From assembly GCF_003569745.1 (NCBI RefSeq), contig NZ_AP018498.1:3697001-3761000 (forward strand): a stretch of DNA of 64,000 bases. The letters are read 5' to 3'. The position numbers were made by a program, and so were the translations under genes. Shown one piece after another: positions 45,251 through 54,564 of the stretch. The notes beneath the pieces were generated by a model, which was given only the letters and a program-made list of their open reading frames with translations, made no database searches and was not told where the DNA came from. The DNA is from Altererythrobacter sp. B11 (GTDB lineage Bacteria; Pseudomonadota; Alphaproteobacteria; Sphingomonadales; Sphingomonadaceae). The first letter of the stretch is position 1; every line of letters starts with the position of its first letter.

Positions 45251-46749
45251 ACGCCCCCGCCCCCGCCACTCGCCGCGCCTGCGTGATCGGATCGGGCTTC
45301 GGCGGGCTTGCGCTTGCCATCCGCCTGCAATCCGCGGGCATCGCCACCACGGTGGTGGAAGCGCGCGACAAGCCCGGCGGCCGCGCCTATCACTGGCAGC
45401 GCGAAGGCTTCACCTTCGATGCCGGCCCCACGGTCATCACCGATCCCGATTGCCTGAAGGAATTGTGGGCGCTGAGCGGCCACGACATCGCCGAGGACGT
45501 GGAGCTGATGCCGGTGATGCCGTTCTACCGGCTCAACTGGCCCGACGGCACGAATTTCGATTATTCGAACGACGACGCCGAGCTGCGCCGCCAGATCGCG
45601 CGGCTCGATCCCGCCGATATCGCCGGCTACGAAGCCTTCCTGGATTATTCCGCCGCGGTCTATCGCGAGGGCTATCTGCGGCTGGGCACGGTGCCCTTCC
45701 TCGATTTCCGGAGCATGCTGAAGGCCGCCCCCGCGCTGGCAAAGCACCAGGCATGGCGATCGGTCTATTCCATCGTCAGCAAATATGTCCGCAACGAGAA
45801 GCTGCGCGAGGCGCTGAGCTTCCACACGCTGCTGGTGGGCGGCAATCCGATGACCACCAGTTCCATCTATGCCCTGATCCACAAGCTGGAGAAGGACGGC
45901 GGCGTATGGTGGGCGCGCGGCGGCACCAACCGCCTGATCGCCGGCATGGTGCGCCATTTCGAGCGGCTGGGCGGCACCATGCGGCTGGGCGATCCCGCCG
46001 TTCAGGTCCACACCATCGGCAACCGCGCGAGCGAGGTGGAAACCGCCAGCGGCTGGCGCGAAGGCTTCGATGCCGTGGCCAGCAATGCCGATATCGTGCA
46101 CAGCTATCGCGAGCTGCTGGGCAGCAATCCGCGCGGCAAGGCGGAAGGGCGCCGGCTCGCCCGCAAGCGCTTCAGCCCCTCGCTCTTCGTCGTCCACTTC
46201 GGGATCGAAGGCAGCTGGCCGGGCATTCCGCATCACATGATCCTGTTCGGCCCCCGCTACAAAGGCCTGCTCGACGATATCTATTCCAACGGCGTGCTGC
46301 CGCGCGATTTCTCCATCTATCTGCACCACCCCACGGTGACGGACCCGAGCATGGCACCGCCGGGCAAGAGCACCTTCTACGCATTGGTGCCGGTGGCCCA
46401 CATGGGCAAGCTGACGGTGGACTGGCAGAAGATCGGCCCGGTGCTGGAAAAGCGCGTGCTGGACGAGGTCGGGCGGCGGCTGATCCCCGATATCCATGAC
46501 CGGATCGTGACCAGCTTCCACTACACGCCCCGCGATTTCGCCGGCGACCTCCACGCCCATATGGGCAGCGCCTTCAGCCTGGAGCCGGTGCTGACGCAGA
46601 GCGCCTGGTTCCGCGGCCACAATCGCGACGATGTGATCGGCAATTTCTATCTCGTGGGTGCGGGCACGCATCCCGGCGCCGGCATTCCCGGCGTGGTCGG
46701 CAGCGCCAAGGCCACCGCCGGCCTGATGCTGGAGGATCTCGCGCGATGA
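45247..46749 (+). CDS. crtI: Phytoene desaturase
   Basis: CrtI desaturates phytoene in four steps to all-trans-lycopene, with FAD. The 500-residue product has the FAD motif CVIGSGFGGLALAIRLQSAG at residues 12-31, EARDKPGGRAYHWQREGFTFDAGPTVI, and the C-terminal carotenoid-desaturase segment YLVGAGTHPGAGIPGVVGSAKATAGLML. Length is standard. It is coupled to crtY by the ATGA overlap and is followed 37 bp later by the LOG gene. Confidence 0.97.
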   Translation: MNAPAPATRRACVIGSGFGGLALAIRLQSAGIATTVVEARDKPGGRAYHWQREGFTFDAGPTVITDPDCLKELWALSGHDIAEDVELMPVMPFYRLNWPDGTNFDYSNDDAELRRQIARLDPADIAGYEAFLDYSAAVYREGYLRLGTVPFLDFRSMLKAAPALAKHQAWRSVYSIVSKYVRNEKLREALSFHTLLVGGNPMTTSSIYALIHKLEKDGGVWWARGGTNRLIAGMVRHFERLGGTMRLGDPAVQVHTIGNRASEVETASGWREGFDAVASNADIVHSYRELLGSNPRGKAEGRRLARKRFSPSLFVVHFGIEGSWPGIPHHMILFGPRYKGLLDDIYSNGVLPRDFSIYLHHPTVTDPSMAPPGKSTFYALVPVAHMGKLTVDWQKIGPVLEKRVLDEVGRRLIPDIHDRIVTSFHYTPRDFAGDLHAHMGSAFSLEPVLTQSAWFRGHNRDDVIGNFYLVGAGTHPGAGIPGVVGSAKATAGLMLEDLAR

Positions 46750-46786
46750 TCGAACCCGTTAATCCTCCCCGGGCCGGAGAGGTATT

Positions 46787-47368
46787 ATGAAGCGGATTGC
46801 GGTGTATTGCGGGTCGGCCACGCCGGCGGATCCGCGCTATGTCATTCTGGCCCGCGAGATCGGGGAGGAGCTGGCGCGGCGCGGGATCGGGCTGGTCTAT
46901 GGCGGCGGCAAGCTGGGGCTGATGGGCTCCGTGGCCTATGGCGCGCTGGATGCCGGCGGCGAGGTGATCGGCGTGATCCCCGAGGCGCTGGTGGGCGGCG
47001 AAGTGGCCAATGAGGATTGCACCGAACTGCATGTCGTTGCCAACATGCACCAGCGCAAGCAGGCCTTCACCGATCTGTCCGATGGTTTCCTGACCATCCC
47101 CGGCGGGGTGGGCACGATGGACGAATTGTGGGAAGCGGTCAGCTGGGCGCAGCTGGGCTATCATGCCAAGCCCGTGGGGCTGCTCAACGCCTTCGGCTTC
47201 TATGACGGGCTGATCGAATTCTACCGCCACATGGCCGATACCGGCTTCATTCGCGAGGCCCATCGCGGCATCCTCATTCAGGACGAAGCGCTGGACCCGC
47301 TGCTGGCCAAGATGGCCGCCTATGTCCCGCATCGCACGATCTTCCAGATGAAGGCAGAGGATCTCTAG
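46787..47368 (+). CDS. LOG-family (TIGR00730) nucleotide 5'-monophosphate phosphoribohydrolase
   Basis: A 193-residue LOG-family protein. It starts IAVYCGSATPADPRYVILAREIGEELARRGIGLVYGGGKLGLMG and carries the signature PGGVGTMDELWEA. Members hydrolyse cytokinin riboside or other nucleoside monophosphates to base and ribose-5-phosphate. The ATG at 46787 follows GGAGAGG. It lies between crtI and crtB on the same strand with short gaps (37 and 6 bp), so it appears to be cotranscribed with the carotenoid genes. Confidence 0.93.
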   Translation: MKRIAVYCGSATPADPRYVILAREIGEELARRGIGLVYGGGKLGLMGSVAYGALDAGGEVIGVIPEALVGGEVANEDCTELHVVANMHQRKQAFTDLSDGFLTIPGGVGTMDELWEAVSWAQLGYHAKPVGLLNAFGFYDGLIEFYRHMADTGFIREAHRGILIQDEALDPLLAKMAAYVPHRTIFQMKAEDL

Positions 47369-47374
47369 CCGCCG

Positions 47375-48436
47375 ATGCCCCGCCCACGCCTGCTTGCCCC
47401 TTCCCGCATCCTTCGCACCACGCCCCGCCAGGTGGGCGGCGGCCGCCCGCGCGCGGCGCTGGTGGAACGGGCGCGGCAGAGCATTGCGCGCGGCAGCCGC
47501 AGCTTCGCCCTCGCCAGCCAGCTGTTCGACCGGCAGACGCGCGAGCGGGCGTGGCTGCTCTATGCCTGGTGCCGCCGCTGCGACGACATTGCCGATGGGC
47601 AGGACCATGGCGGCGCGCTGAGGCCGGACGAAGAGGGCGCGCGTGACCGGATCGAGGCGATCCGCGTGCTCACCGCGCGGGCGCTGGACGGGCAGCCCAC
47701 CGCCGATATCGCCTTCGATGCGCTGGGGCAGGTGGCGGCGGAGGCGCATCTGACGGCCGAGATGGCGGATGACGTGATCGAAGGCTTCGCGCTGGATGCG
47801 GCCGGCTGGCGCCCGCGCAGCGAGGCGGACATGATGCGCTATTGCTATCACGTCGCGGGCGCGGTGGGCGTGATGATGGCGCGGGTGATGGGCGTGGCGG
47901 CGGACGATCACGACACGCTGGACCGGGCCTGCGATCTGGGCCTGGCCTTCCAGCTCAACAATATCGCGCGCGACCTGCTGGAAGACGATGCCGCCGGGCG
48001 CTGCTATCTGCCCGTGGAATGGCTGGTGGAGGCGGACATTCCGCCGGGCCAGCACATGAAGCCGGCCTATCGCGCGGAACTGGTGGAAATGGCCGCGCGG
48101 CTGGTGGACATTGCCGACGAGCATGAGGCGGCGGCGCGGGTGGGCGCGGCCCGGCTGCGCTTCCGCCAGCGGTGGGCGGTGCTGGCCGCCGCCAATATCT
48201 ATGGCGCGATTGGCCGCGAAGTTCGTACACGCGGCGCGGCGGCCTGGGACCACCGCGTCCACACCTCCGCCCTCGCCAAGCTGGGCCATGTGGCAGCGGC
48301 CTTCCTGCAGGCGCTGCGCCGGCCGCCCCAGCCGGCGGAATGGCCCCGCTGGACGCGCGGCGAAATCCTGGTGGCGGTGCGCATGGCCGGCCCGGTGGCG
48401 CCGATCCCGATGACGCCGCTGCCCGATGATGTATAG
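47375..48436 (+). CDS. crtB: Phytoene synthase
   Basis: CrtB condenses two geranylgeranyl diphosphates to phytoene. The 353-residue product has the two aspartate-rich motifs: CRRCDDIADGQD in the first and FQLNNIARDLLEDDAAGRCYLP in the second. RGSRSFALASQLF and EADMMRYCYHVAGAVGVMMA are also typical. The N-terminal 30 residues are an unusual Pro/Arg-rich extension. It begins 6 bp after the LOG stop and is the last carotenoid gene of the cluster. crtE and crtZ are not in this window. Confidence 0.95.
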   Translation: MPRPRLLAPSRILRTTPRQVGGGRPRAALVERARQSIARGSRSFALASQLFDRQTRERAWLLYAWCRRCDDIADGQDHGGALRPDEEGARDRIEAIRVLTARALDGQPTADIAFDALGQVAAEAHLTAEMADDVIEGFALDAAGWRPRSEADMMRYCYHVAGAVGVMMARVMGVAADDHDTLDRACDLGLAFQLNNIARDLLEDDAAGRCYLPVEWLVEADIPPGQHMKPAYRAELVEMAARLVDIADEHEAAARVGAARLRFRQRWAVLAAANIYGAIGREVRTRGAAAWDHRVHTSALAKLGHVAAAFLQALRRPPQPAEWPRWTRGEILVAVRMAGPVAPIPMTPLPDDV

Positions 48437-48462
48437 ATCTCTCTGAAAAACGGAGAGGAAGC

Positions 48463-50364
48463 ATGATCCAGTCGCTGCTCATCGCCAATCGCGGCGAAAT
48501 CGCCTGCCGCATCATCCGCACGGCGCGGGCGATGGGTATCCGCACGGTGGCGGTCTATTCCGATGCCGATGCTCGCGCGCTGCATGTGCGGCAGGCGGAT
48601 GAGGCGGTGCATATCGGCCCCTCGCCCGCGGCCGACAGCTATCTGGTGGGCGAGCGGATCATCGCCGCGGCCCGGCAGGCCGGGGCGGAGGCGATCCACC
48701 CCGGCTATGGCTTCCTGAGCGAGAATGCCGCTTTCGCGCAGGCGGTGATCGAGGCCGGGCTGGTGTGGGTTGGTCCGAAGCCCGACAGCATCCGCGCCAT
48801 GGGGCTGAAGGATGCGGCCAAGGCGCTGATGCAGGAGGCCGGCGTGCCGGTGACGCCCGGCTATCTGGGCGAGGACCAGAGCCCGGAGCGGCTGCTGGCG
48901 GAGGCCGAGGCGATCGGCTGGCCGGTGCTGATCAAGGCCGTGGCCGGCGGCGGCGGCAAGGGCATGCGCAAGGTGGACGAGGCGCGCCACTTCATCGAGA
49001 TGCTGGAAAGCTGCCGGCGTGAAGCGCAGGCGAGCTTCGGCAACACGCAGGTGCTGCTGGAAAAGTGGATCACCTCCCCCCGCCATATCGAAGTGCAGGT
49101 GTTCGGCGACACGCACGGCAATGTGGTGCATCTGTTCGAGCGGGACTGCTCGCTGCAGCGGCGGCACCAGAAGGTGATCGAGGAAGCCCCCGCCCCCGGC
49201 ATGGACGAAGCGACGCGCGAGCAACTCTGCGCCGCCGCCGTGCGCGCGGCCAAGGCGGTGGATTATGTCGGCGCGGGCACGGTGGAATTCATCGCCGACG
49301 CCAGCGAAGGGCTGCGCGCCGATCGCATCTTCTTCATGGAAATGAACACCCGCCTGCAGGTGGAACATCCGGTGACGGAAGCGATCACCGGGGTCGATCT
49401 GGTGGAATGGCAGCTGCGCGTGGCAAGCGGGGAGCCGATCCCGCTGCGGCAGGACGATCTGGCGATCACCGGCCATGCGATCGAGGCGCGGCTCTATGCC
49501 GAAGACCCGGCCAAAGGCTTCCTGCCGAGCACCGGGCGGCTGGAGCATCTCCACTTCGGCCCGGCGGACCGGGTGGAGACGGGGGTGGAGGAAGGCGGCA
49601 CCGTCTCCCCGCTCTACGATCCGATGATCGCCAAGCTCGTGTGCCACGGCGCCGACCGGGGCGAAGCGATCGACGCGCTGCTGGCCGCCACCGCCGGCAC
49701 CGAAGTATGGCCGGTGCGGACCAATGCGGGCTTTCTCGCCCGCGCGCTGGACGCCGCCGCCTTCCGCCATGCGGAGCTGGACACCGGCTTCATCGAGCGC
49801 GCGGGCGAAGCGCTGATCCCGCCGGCAGAGCCGCCCGAGCTGCTGTGGCTGGTCGCGGCGCGGATCGCGATGGAGGATGCGGGGGATGGGCCGCTCGCCG
49901 GCTTCCGCCTGAATGCGGCGCCAAGGCGTGCCGTGACGCTAGGCCGCGGCGGCGTGTTCCGCTCGATCGACCTCGCGGAGGCAGCGGCCGAGGTGCACGA
50001 GGCGGATGCGGAGGAGGATGACGCGGAGGCGGCCATCGTCTCCGGCTATCGCGATGGGGATGCGATCATCCTGTTCGCCGACGGCACCGCCTATCGCTTC
50101 GATCTCGCCGCGCGCGGGTCGGGCGCGGCGGCGCTGGGCGATGGCGCGATCCTGGCGCCGATGCCGGGCAAGGTCATCGCCGTGGATGTGGCCGAAGGCG
50201 ACCAGGTGGAGGCCGGGCAGCGGCTGCTGGTGCTGGAGGCGATGAAGATGGAGCACGCCCTCACCGCGCCCTTTGCCGGCACGGTGGCGGAGCTGACCGC
50301 CAGCGCGGGTGCGCAGGTGCAGGTGGAGGCGCTGCTCGCCCGGGTGGAGAAGGCGGAGGGCTGA
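48463..50364 (+). CDS. Biotin-dependent acyl-CoA carboxylase, alpha subunit (AccA3/MccA/PccA type)
   Basis: A 633-residue fusion of biotin carboxylase and biotin carrier domains. Domains in order: N-terminal biotin carboxylase (LLIANRGEIACRIIRTARAMG), ATP-grasp (LIKAVAGGGGKGMRKV), MEMNTRLQVEHPVTEAITG, a linker, and a C-terminal biotinyl domain with EAMKMEH, biotin on Lys595. It supplies carboxybiotin to a carboxyltransferase beta subunit, which is not adjacent. Methylcrotonyl-, propionyl- or acetyl-CoA specificity cannot be decided. It follows crtB by 26 bp and may be cotranscribed. Confidence 0.93.
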   Translation: MIQSLLIANRGEIACRIIRTARAMGIRTVAVYSDADARALHVRQADEAVHIGPSPAADSYLVGERIIAAARQAGAEAIHPGYGFLSENAAFAQAVIEAGLVWVGPKPDSIRAMGLKDAAKALMQEAGVPVTPGYLGEDQSPERLLAEAEAIGWPVLIKAVAGGGGKGMRKVDEARHFIEMLESCRREAQASFGNTQVLLEKWITSPRHIEVQVFGDTHGNVVHLFERDCSLQRRHQKVIEEAPAPGMDEATREQLCAAAVRAAKAVDYVGAGTVEFIADASEGLRADRIFFMEMNTRLQVEHPVTEAITGVDLVEWQLRVASGEPIPLRQDDLAITGHAIEARLYAEDPAKGFLPSTGRLEHLHFGPADRVETGVEEGGTVSPLYDPMIAKLVCHGADRGEAIDALLAATAGTEVWPVRTNAGFLARALDAAAFRHAELDTGFIERAGEALIPPAEPPELLWLVAARIAMEDAGDGPLAGFRLNAAPRRAVTLGRGGVFRSIDLAEAAAEVHEADAEEDDAEAAIVSGYRDGDAIILFADGTAYRFDLAARGSGAAALGDGAILAPMPGKVIAVDVAEGDQVEAGQRLLVLEAMKMEHALTAPFAGTVAELTASAGAQVQVEALLARVEKAEG

Positions 50365-50373
50365 GCCCCCGGC

Positions 50374-51624
50374 CTATTCCGCCGCGGCGGGCTTCGGTCC
50401 GTTGAGGCGGCGGAACAGCACGCCCTTTTCGCTGAACAGCACCAGCGCCAGCGCCAGCACGCTGCAGATCAGCAGCGCATGGGCGAAGGGCCGCGCCGTG
50501 CCGTCATAGGCCTGGCCGATCACCAGCCCCACCACCGCCGCGCCGAACATGCGGAAGAAGCTCTGGATCGAGCTGGCCGCGCCGGCGATGGAGGCGAAGG
50601 GTTGCATGGCGATGGAGCCGAAATTGGCGCCGAGGAAGCCAAGCAGGCCGAGGTTGATCGCCATCAGCGGCAGGAACAGCGCGATCTCCCCATCGTGATA
50701 ATGCGCCGCCCACACCTGCAGGCAGCTGACCACGATGAACACCAGCACGCCGGTGTGCGACACGCGCCGCGCGCCGAACCGCTCCACGATGCGGGCGTTG
50801 ACGATGTTGGAGACGACCATCATCGCCGCCGTGCCGCCGAACACCACCGGGAACCACTTGCCCGCCCCGAAATGCTCCCCGATCAGCTGCTGCGCGCTGT
50901 TCACATAGCCGAACACGGCGCCGATCAGCAGCGAAGTGCCGAGGACATAGCCGATCGCCGCCCGGTTGAAGAGCGCCACGCCCATGTTGCGCAGGATGAC
51001 CGGCACGTCGATCTTCTGGCGGTATTCGGGATGCAGCGTTTCCGGCAGCCGGGCCCACACCCACAGCGCGCCCAGCGCGGCACAGCCCGCCAGCGAGAAG
51101 AAGATCCACCGCCAGCCGGCAATCAGCAGCACGCCCTGCCCCAGGCTGGGCGCCACCACCGGCACGGCGATGAACACCGCGCCCACCAGGCTCATCAGCC
51201 GGGCCATGCCGTCGCCTTCATACTGGTCGCGGATGATCGCGTAGGGCACGACCATCAGGCCCGAGGCGGCGAGGCCCTGCAGCCCGCGCACCACCAACAG
51301 CGCTTCGAAGGAATGGACCAGCGTCACCACCACGGACAGCAGCGCGAACAGCGCCAGCGTGCCCAGCAGCACGGGCCGGCGGCCCAGCCGGTCCGCCAGC
51401 GAGCCGGGCAGCAGCGTGCCCACGCCATTGGCGAGGAGATAGACCGCCACCACCAGCTGGCGCTGGTTGCCTTCCGCCACGCCCATCTCGCGCGCGATTT
51501 CGTCAAGCGCGGGCAGCATGCCGTCGATGGCGAGAGCGCTCAGGCTCATCAGCAGCGCGATCAGCAGCACCAGCTCGCGCTGCCCGATCATCGGCATTTC
51601 GTGGGGTGCAACTCTGGTGGCCAT
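50374..51624 (-). CDS. Bcr/CflA-family multidrug efflux MFS transporter
   Basis: A 416-residue, 12-helix drug:proton antiporter of the Bcr/CflA type. Hallmarks are IDGMLPALDEIAREMGV in the first loop after helix 1, the MFS motif GSLADRLGRRPVLLGTLALF, and RGLQGLAASGLMVVPYAIIRDQY. Relatives export chloramphenicol, bicyclomycin and sulfonamides. It is convergent with the carboxylase gene (9-bp gap) and divergent from dinB. Confidence 0.93.
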   Translation of the reverse strand: MATRVAPHEMPMIGQRELVLLIALLMSLSALAIDGMLPALDEIAREMGVAEGNQRQLVVAVYLLANGVGTLLPGSLADRLGRRPVLLGTLALFALLSVVVTLVHSFEALLVVRGLQGLAASGLMVVPYAIIRDQYEGDGMARLMSLVGAVFIAVPVVAPSLGQGVLLIAGWRWIFFSLAGCAALGALWVWARLPETLHPEYRQKIDVPVILRNMGVALFNRAAIGYVLGTSLLIGAVFGYVNSAQQLIGEHFGAGKWFPVVFGGTAAMMVVSNIVNARIVERFGARRVSHTGVLVFIVVSCLQVWAAHYHDGEIALFLPLMAINLGLLGFLGANFGSIAMQPFASIAGAASSIQSFFRMFGAAVVGLVIGQAYDGTARPFAHALLICSVLALALVLFSEKGVLFRRLNGPKPAAAE

Positions 51625-51736
51625 GGCCGCGGCCCTAGCCGCCTGTTGCGGTGCGGTAAACGCTTTTGCTTCGCCATGTCTGCCACCGGCGAGGTGAGCG
51701 GATGACGCAGGCCGCGCGGGCGCTTATTCCCCCCGC

Positions 51737-52855
51737 ATGGCGATTCCCGCCCCAACGGACGACGAGGCCGAGGCGCCCGGCCTGCGCAAGATCATCCATG
51801 TGGACATGGATGCGTTCTTCGCCAGCGTCGAGCAGCGCGACAATCCCGAGCTGCGCGGCCGCCCGGTGGCCGTGGGCGGCGCATCGGGGCGCGGCGTGGT
51901 GGCCGCCGCCAGCTACGAGGCGCGCCGCTTCGGCGTGCGCTCCGCCATGCCCTCCGTCACCGCCAAGCGGAAATGCCCGGAGCTGATCTTCTGCAAGCCG
52001 CGCTTCGACACCTATCGCGAGGTGTCGCAACAGATCCGCGCGATCTTCCGTCACTTCACTCCGCATGTCGAACCGCTGAGCCTGGACGAAGCCTATCTGG
52101 ACGTGACCGAGGACATTCGCGGCATCGGCAGCGCCACCCGCGTGGCCGAGCTGATCCGCGCCCGCATCCGCGAGGAGACCGGGCTGACCGCCAGCGCGGG
52201 GGTTTCCTACAACAAGTTCCTCGCCAAGCTGGCGAGCGACCAGAACAAGCCGGACGGGCTGTGCGTGATCCGCCCCGGACAGGGCGCGGCCTTCGTGCAG
52301 AGCCTGCCGGTGCGGCGGTTCCACGGCGTGGGGCCGCGTGGGGCGGAAAAGATGGCGCGGCTGGGCATAGAGACCGGCGCCGATCTGGCGGCGAAGGATG
52401 CGGACTGGCTGCGGGCCCATTTCGGCAGCTTCGGCGAATATCTCTATCGCGCGGCGCGGGGGATCGACCTGCGGCCGGTGCGCGCCGATCGCATCCGCAA
52501 GTCCATCGGCGGCGAACGTACCTTCTTCGAGGATATTTCCGCCGCGCCAGCGCTGCGCGACGCGCTGGCGGATATCGTGGAGATCGTGTGGAGCCGCATT
52601 GCCGAACATCAGGCGCGCGGCCGCACGGTCACGCTGAAGCTGCGCTATGCCGATTTCCAGATTGCCACCCGCGCCCGATCCCTGCCGCATTTCGTCTCCG
52701 GCCGGGCGGAGTTCGAAGCGCTCGCGGCGGAGCTGCTGGACGCGCAATTGCCGCTGCCGATGCCGATCCGGCTGATGGGGCTGACGCTGAGTTCGCTGGA
52801 AGGGGCCGAAGGGGAGGAACGGCAGCCCGACACCGCCCAGCTCTCGCTGCTCTAG
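51737..52855 (+). CDS. dinB: DNA polymerase IV (Y-family)
   Basis: DinB is an error-prone lesion-bypass polymerase. The 372-residue product has catalytic acids in [17 protein letters not shown] and [55 protein letters not shown] and a PAD/little-finger domain near the C-terminus complete the fold. The end ([10 protein letters not shown]) looks like a beta-clamp-binding motif (QLSLL). It begins after a 20-residue-shorter option; ATG 51737 is preferred. It overlaps by 4 bp the end of the convergent Nudix gene. Confidence 0.95.
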   Translation: MAIPAPTDDEAEAPGLRKIIHVDMDAFFASVEQRDNPELRGRPVAVGGASGRGVVAAASYEARRFGVRSAMPSVTAKRKCPELIFCKPRFDTYREVSQQIRAIFRHFTPHVEPLSLDEAYLDVTEDIRGIGSATRVAELIRARIREETGLTASAGVSYNKFLAKLASDQNKPDGLCVIRPGQGAAFVQSLPVRRFHGVGPRGAEKMARLGIETGADLAAKDADWLRAHFGSFGEYLYRAARGIDLRPVRADRIRKSIGGERTFFEDISAAPALRDALADIVEIVWSRIAEHQARGRTVTLKLRYADFQIATRARSLPHFVSGRAEFEALAAELLDAQLPLPMPIRLMGLTLSSLEGAEGEERQPDTAQLSLL

Positions 52856-53322
52856 CTTTGCCGTTCTCGCCACAGCTCCAGCTGGCGCAGGGTGATCGGG
52901 GCCAGCCCCTGCGGCAGTTCGTGGTCCGCGAAGAAGCGCGCCTCCAACAATTCGCGCCGGTCCGCGCGGGGTGGGCGATCCGCCGTGATGCCGAAGATAT
53001 GCGCCGTATGCGGGGAGTTCCCCAGCTGCTCCCGCCACACCCCCAGCGCGACGACCGCCAGGGCCTCGCACCCCAGCTCCTCGCGCAGTTCACGCCTCGC
53101 GGCGCGTTCGGGATCTTCCCCGCGTGACACACCGCCACCGGGCAAGGACCACTGGCCCGAGCCATAGGAATGGCGCACCAGCAACACCCGGCCCGCCCCG
53201 TCGGACACGATCAGCGACACGCCCGCCAGCGGCAGGCGCGTGACGCGGCGAAAGATGCGCCGCACGCGATAGGCCCAGCGCAGCACCGCCCGGTGCAGCG
53301 CCGGCGGGATCAGGTGAAGCAT
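52852..53322 (-). CDS. NUDIX hydrolase
   Basis: A 156-residue Nudix protein with the box [23 protein letters not shown], which holds the metal-binding glutamates in the canonical GX5EX7REUXEEXGU form. The strand before it ([18 protein letters not shown]) is typical of small nucleotide-diphosphate-cleaving members. The substrate is unknown. It begins inside the last 13 bp of pgl, so translation is probably coupled. Confidence 0.92.
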   Translation of the reverse strand: MLHLIPPALHRAVLRWAYRVRRIFRRVTRLPLAGVSLIVSDGAGRVLLVRHSYGSGQWSLPGGGVSRGEDPERAARRELREELGCEALAVVALGVWREQLGNSPHTAHIFGITADRPPRADRRELLEARFFADHELPQGLAPITLRQLELWRERQS

Positions 53323-53930
53323 GTCACCTTCTGGCTCGCCGCCCCCAGCAGCCGGGCAACCGGCCAGTCGCCCTCGCCCGCCGCCGCGCGTTCGAACAGC
53401 GCGCGCTTGTCCTCCCCCCGCATCACGAACAGCAACTCTTCGCTGTCGAGGAGCGATGGAATGGTGAGGGTGATGCGATCGAAGGGCGCCTCCGGCGGCA
53501 GCGGATCGGGCGTCAGCCGGCGCACCGGCCGGGGATCGTCGATCTGCGGATCGGTGTTGGGGAAGAGCGAGGCGATATGCCCGTCGCCCCCCATGCCCAG
53601 CCAGGCGAGCGCGAAGCGCGGCACATCCGCATCCAGTTCCAGGGGCACGATGCGGGCGCCGGCAGGCTCCAGCAGGCGGCGGATGCGGCCGATGTTGCTG
53701 GCGGGGTGATCCTCCGGCACCAGCCGGTCATCGCCCGGCCATACGGCGACCCGCCCCCAGTCGATCGCCGAATCCGTCAGCGCCTCCAGAATGGGAAAAG
53801 GCGTCGATCCGCCGGGCACGGTGATGGCAATTCCCGCCGGCTCGCGCTCCAGTGCGGCCGTCAGATGCTGCTCCAGCCAGCGGGCGACGCCGGCATCGCC
53901 GGCACCCGCAATCATCTCGATGTCGGCCAT
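53310..53930 (-). CDS. pgl: 6-phosphogluconolactonase
   Basis: Hydrolyses 6-phosphogluconolactone in the oxidative pentose phosphate or Entner-Doudoroff routes. The 206-residue DevB/SOL-type product carries [33 protein letters not shown] (typical DER/DDR motif) and [16 protein letters not shown]. zwf and edd, frequent partners, are not adjacent. Its end overlaps the Nudix gene by 13 bp. Confidence 0.93.
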   Translation of the reverse strand: MADIEMIAGAGDAGVARWLEQHLTAALEREPAGIAITVPGGSTPFPILEALTDSAIDWGRVAVWPGDDRLVPEDHPASNIGRIRRLLEPAGARIVPLELDADVPRFALAWLGMGGDGHIASLFPNTDPQIDDPRPVRRLTPDPLPPEAPFDRITLTIPSLLDSEELLFVMRGEDKRALFERAAAGEGDWPVARLLGAASQKVTCFT

Positions 53931-53953
53931 GATCTCGCTTTCACACGCAGAAG

Positions 53954-53978
53954 CCGCCGCTGCACGGGGCAGCGGCGG
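53954..53978 (-). terminator. GC-rich hairpin between dps and pgl
   Basis: CCGCCGCTGC (53954-53963) and GCAGCGGCGG (53969-53978) pair over 10 bp with a 5-nt loop. It sits in the gap after dps (stop at 54006) and before the pgl start. The T-rich tail is weak, so this is probably a terminator but not certain. Confidence 0.6.
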
Positions 53979-54005
53979 TTCCGCGATCCTGGAAGGGGGA
54001 CAGGA

Positions 54006-54467
54006 TCAGCTGATCGTTTCGGTAAGGAACCAGGCGCGCTCCTCGGCCTGGTCGATCCAGTCGTCCACCATGCCGTTGGTTGCGTTGTCGCCCGCCTCGT
54101 CAGAGGTCTTCTTCACCTGCTTCAGGCGCTCGAGCAGCTTGCGATTGTCGTCGCGCAGCTCTTCCACCATCGCATCGGCGGAGAGTTCGGTATCGTCCTG
54201 ATCGGCGATATTGGTGGTCTTGCCCACCGTGCCGATGGAGGTCAGCGTCTTGCCGCCGATCTTGCGCACACGCTCCGCGATCACATCCACCAGGCCGAAG
54301 ATCTGCGCGGCCTGCTCGTCAAACAACAGGTGCCGGCTGCGGAAGTTCGGACCCTTCACATGCCAGTGGAAGTTCTTGGTCTTGAGATAAAGCGCGAGGT
54401 GATCGGCCAGGGCGCCGTTCAGCGCCTCGATCAAAGCGGCTTTGGAATTGTCACCAGTGCTAGCCAT
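54006..54467 (-). CDS. dps: Dps-family DNA-protection/iron-storage protein
   Basis: A 153-residue Dps/ferritin-like protein. Ferroxidase-site motifs are LKTKNFHWHVKGPNFRSRHLLFDEQ (His and Asp/Glu ligands between subunits). AMVEELRDDNRKLLERLKQVKKTSDE and AEERAWFLTETIS complete the helices. Dps forms dodecamers that oxidise Fe(II) with peroxide and can bind DNA. It stands alone, with a hairpin downstream and a 97-bp gap upstream that should hold its promoter. Confidence 0.95.
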   Translation of the reverse strand: MASTGDNSKAALIEALNGALADHLALYLKTKNFHWHVKGPNFRSRHLLFDEQAAQIFGLVDVIAERVRKIGGKTLTSIGTVGKTTNIADQDDTELSADAMVEELRDDNRKLLERLKQVKKTSDEAGDNATNGMVDDWIDQAEERAWFLTETIS

Positions 54468-54564
54468 GTCATTTCCCCTTTCGAATAGCTATGTGGCTGC
54501 TCAACGGAGGAACCACAAGATCGGTTTCTCAGACTTTCGTATAGGCTGTGATCGGCATATTCGA

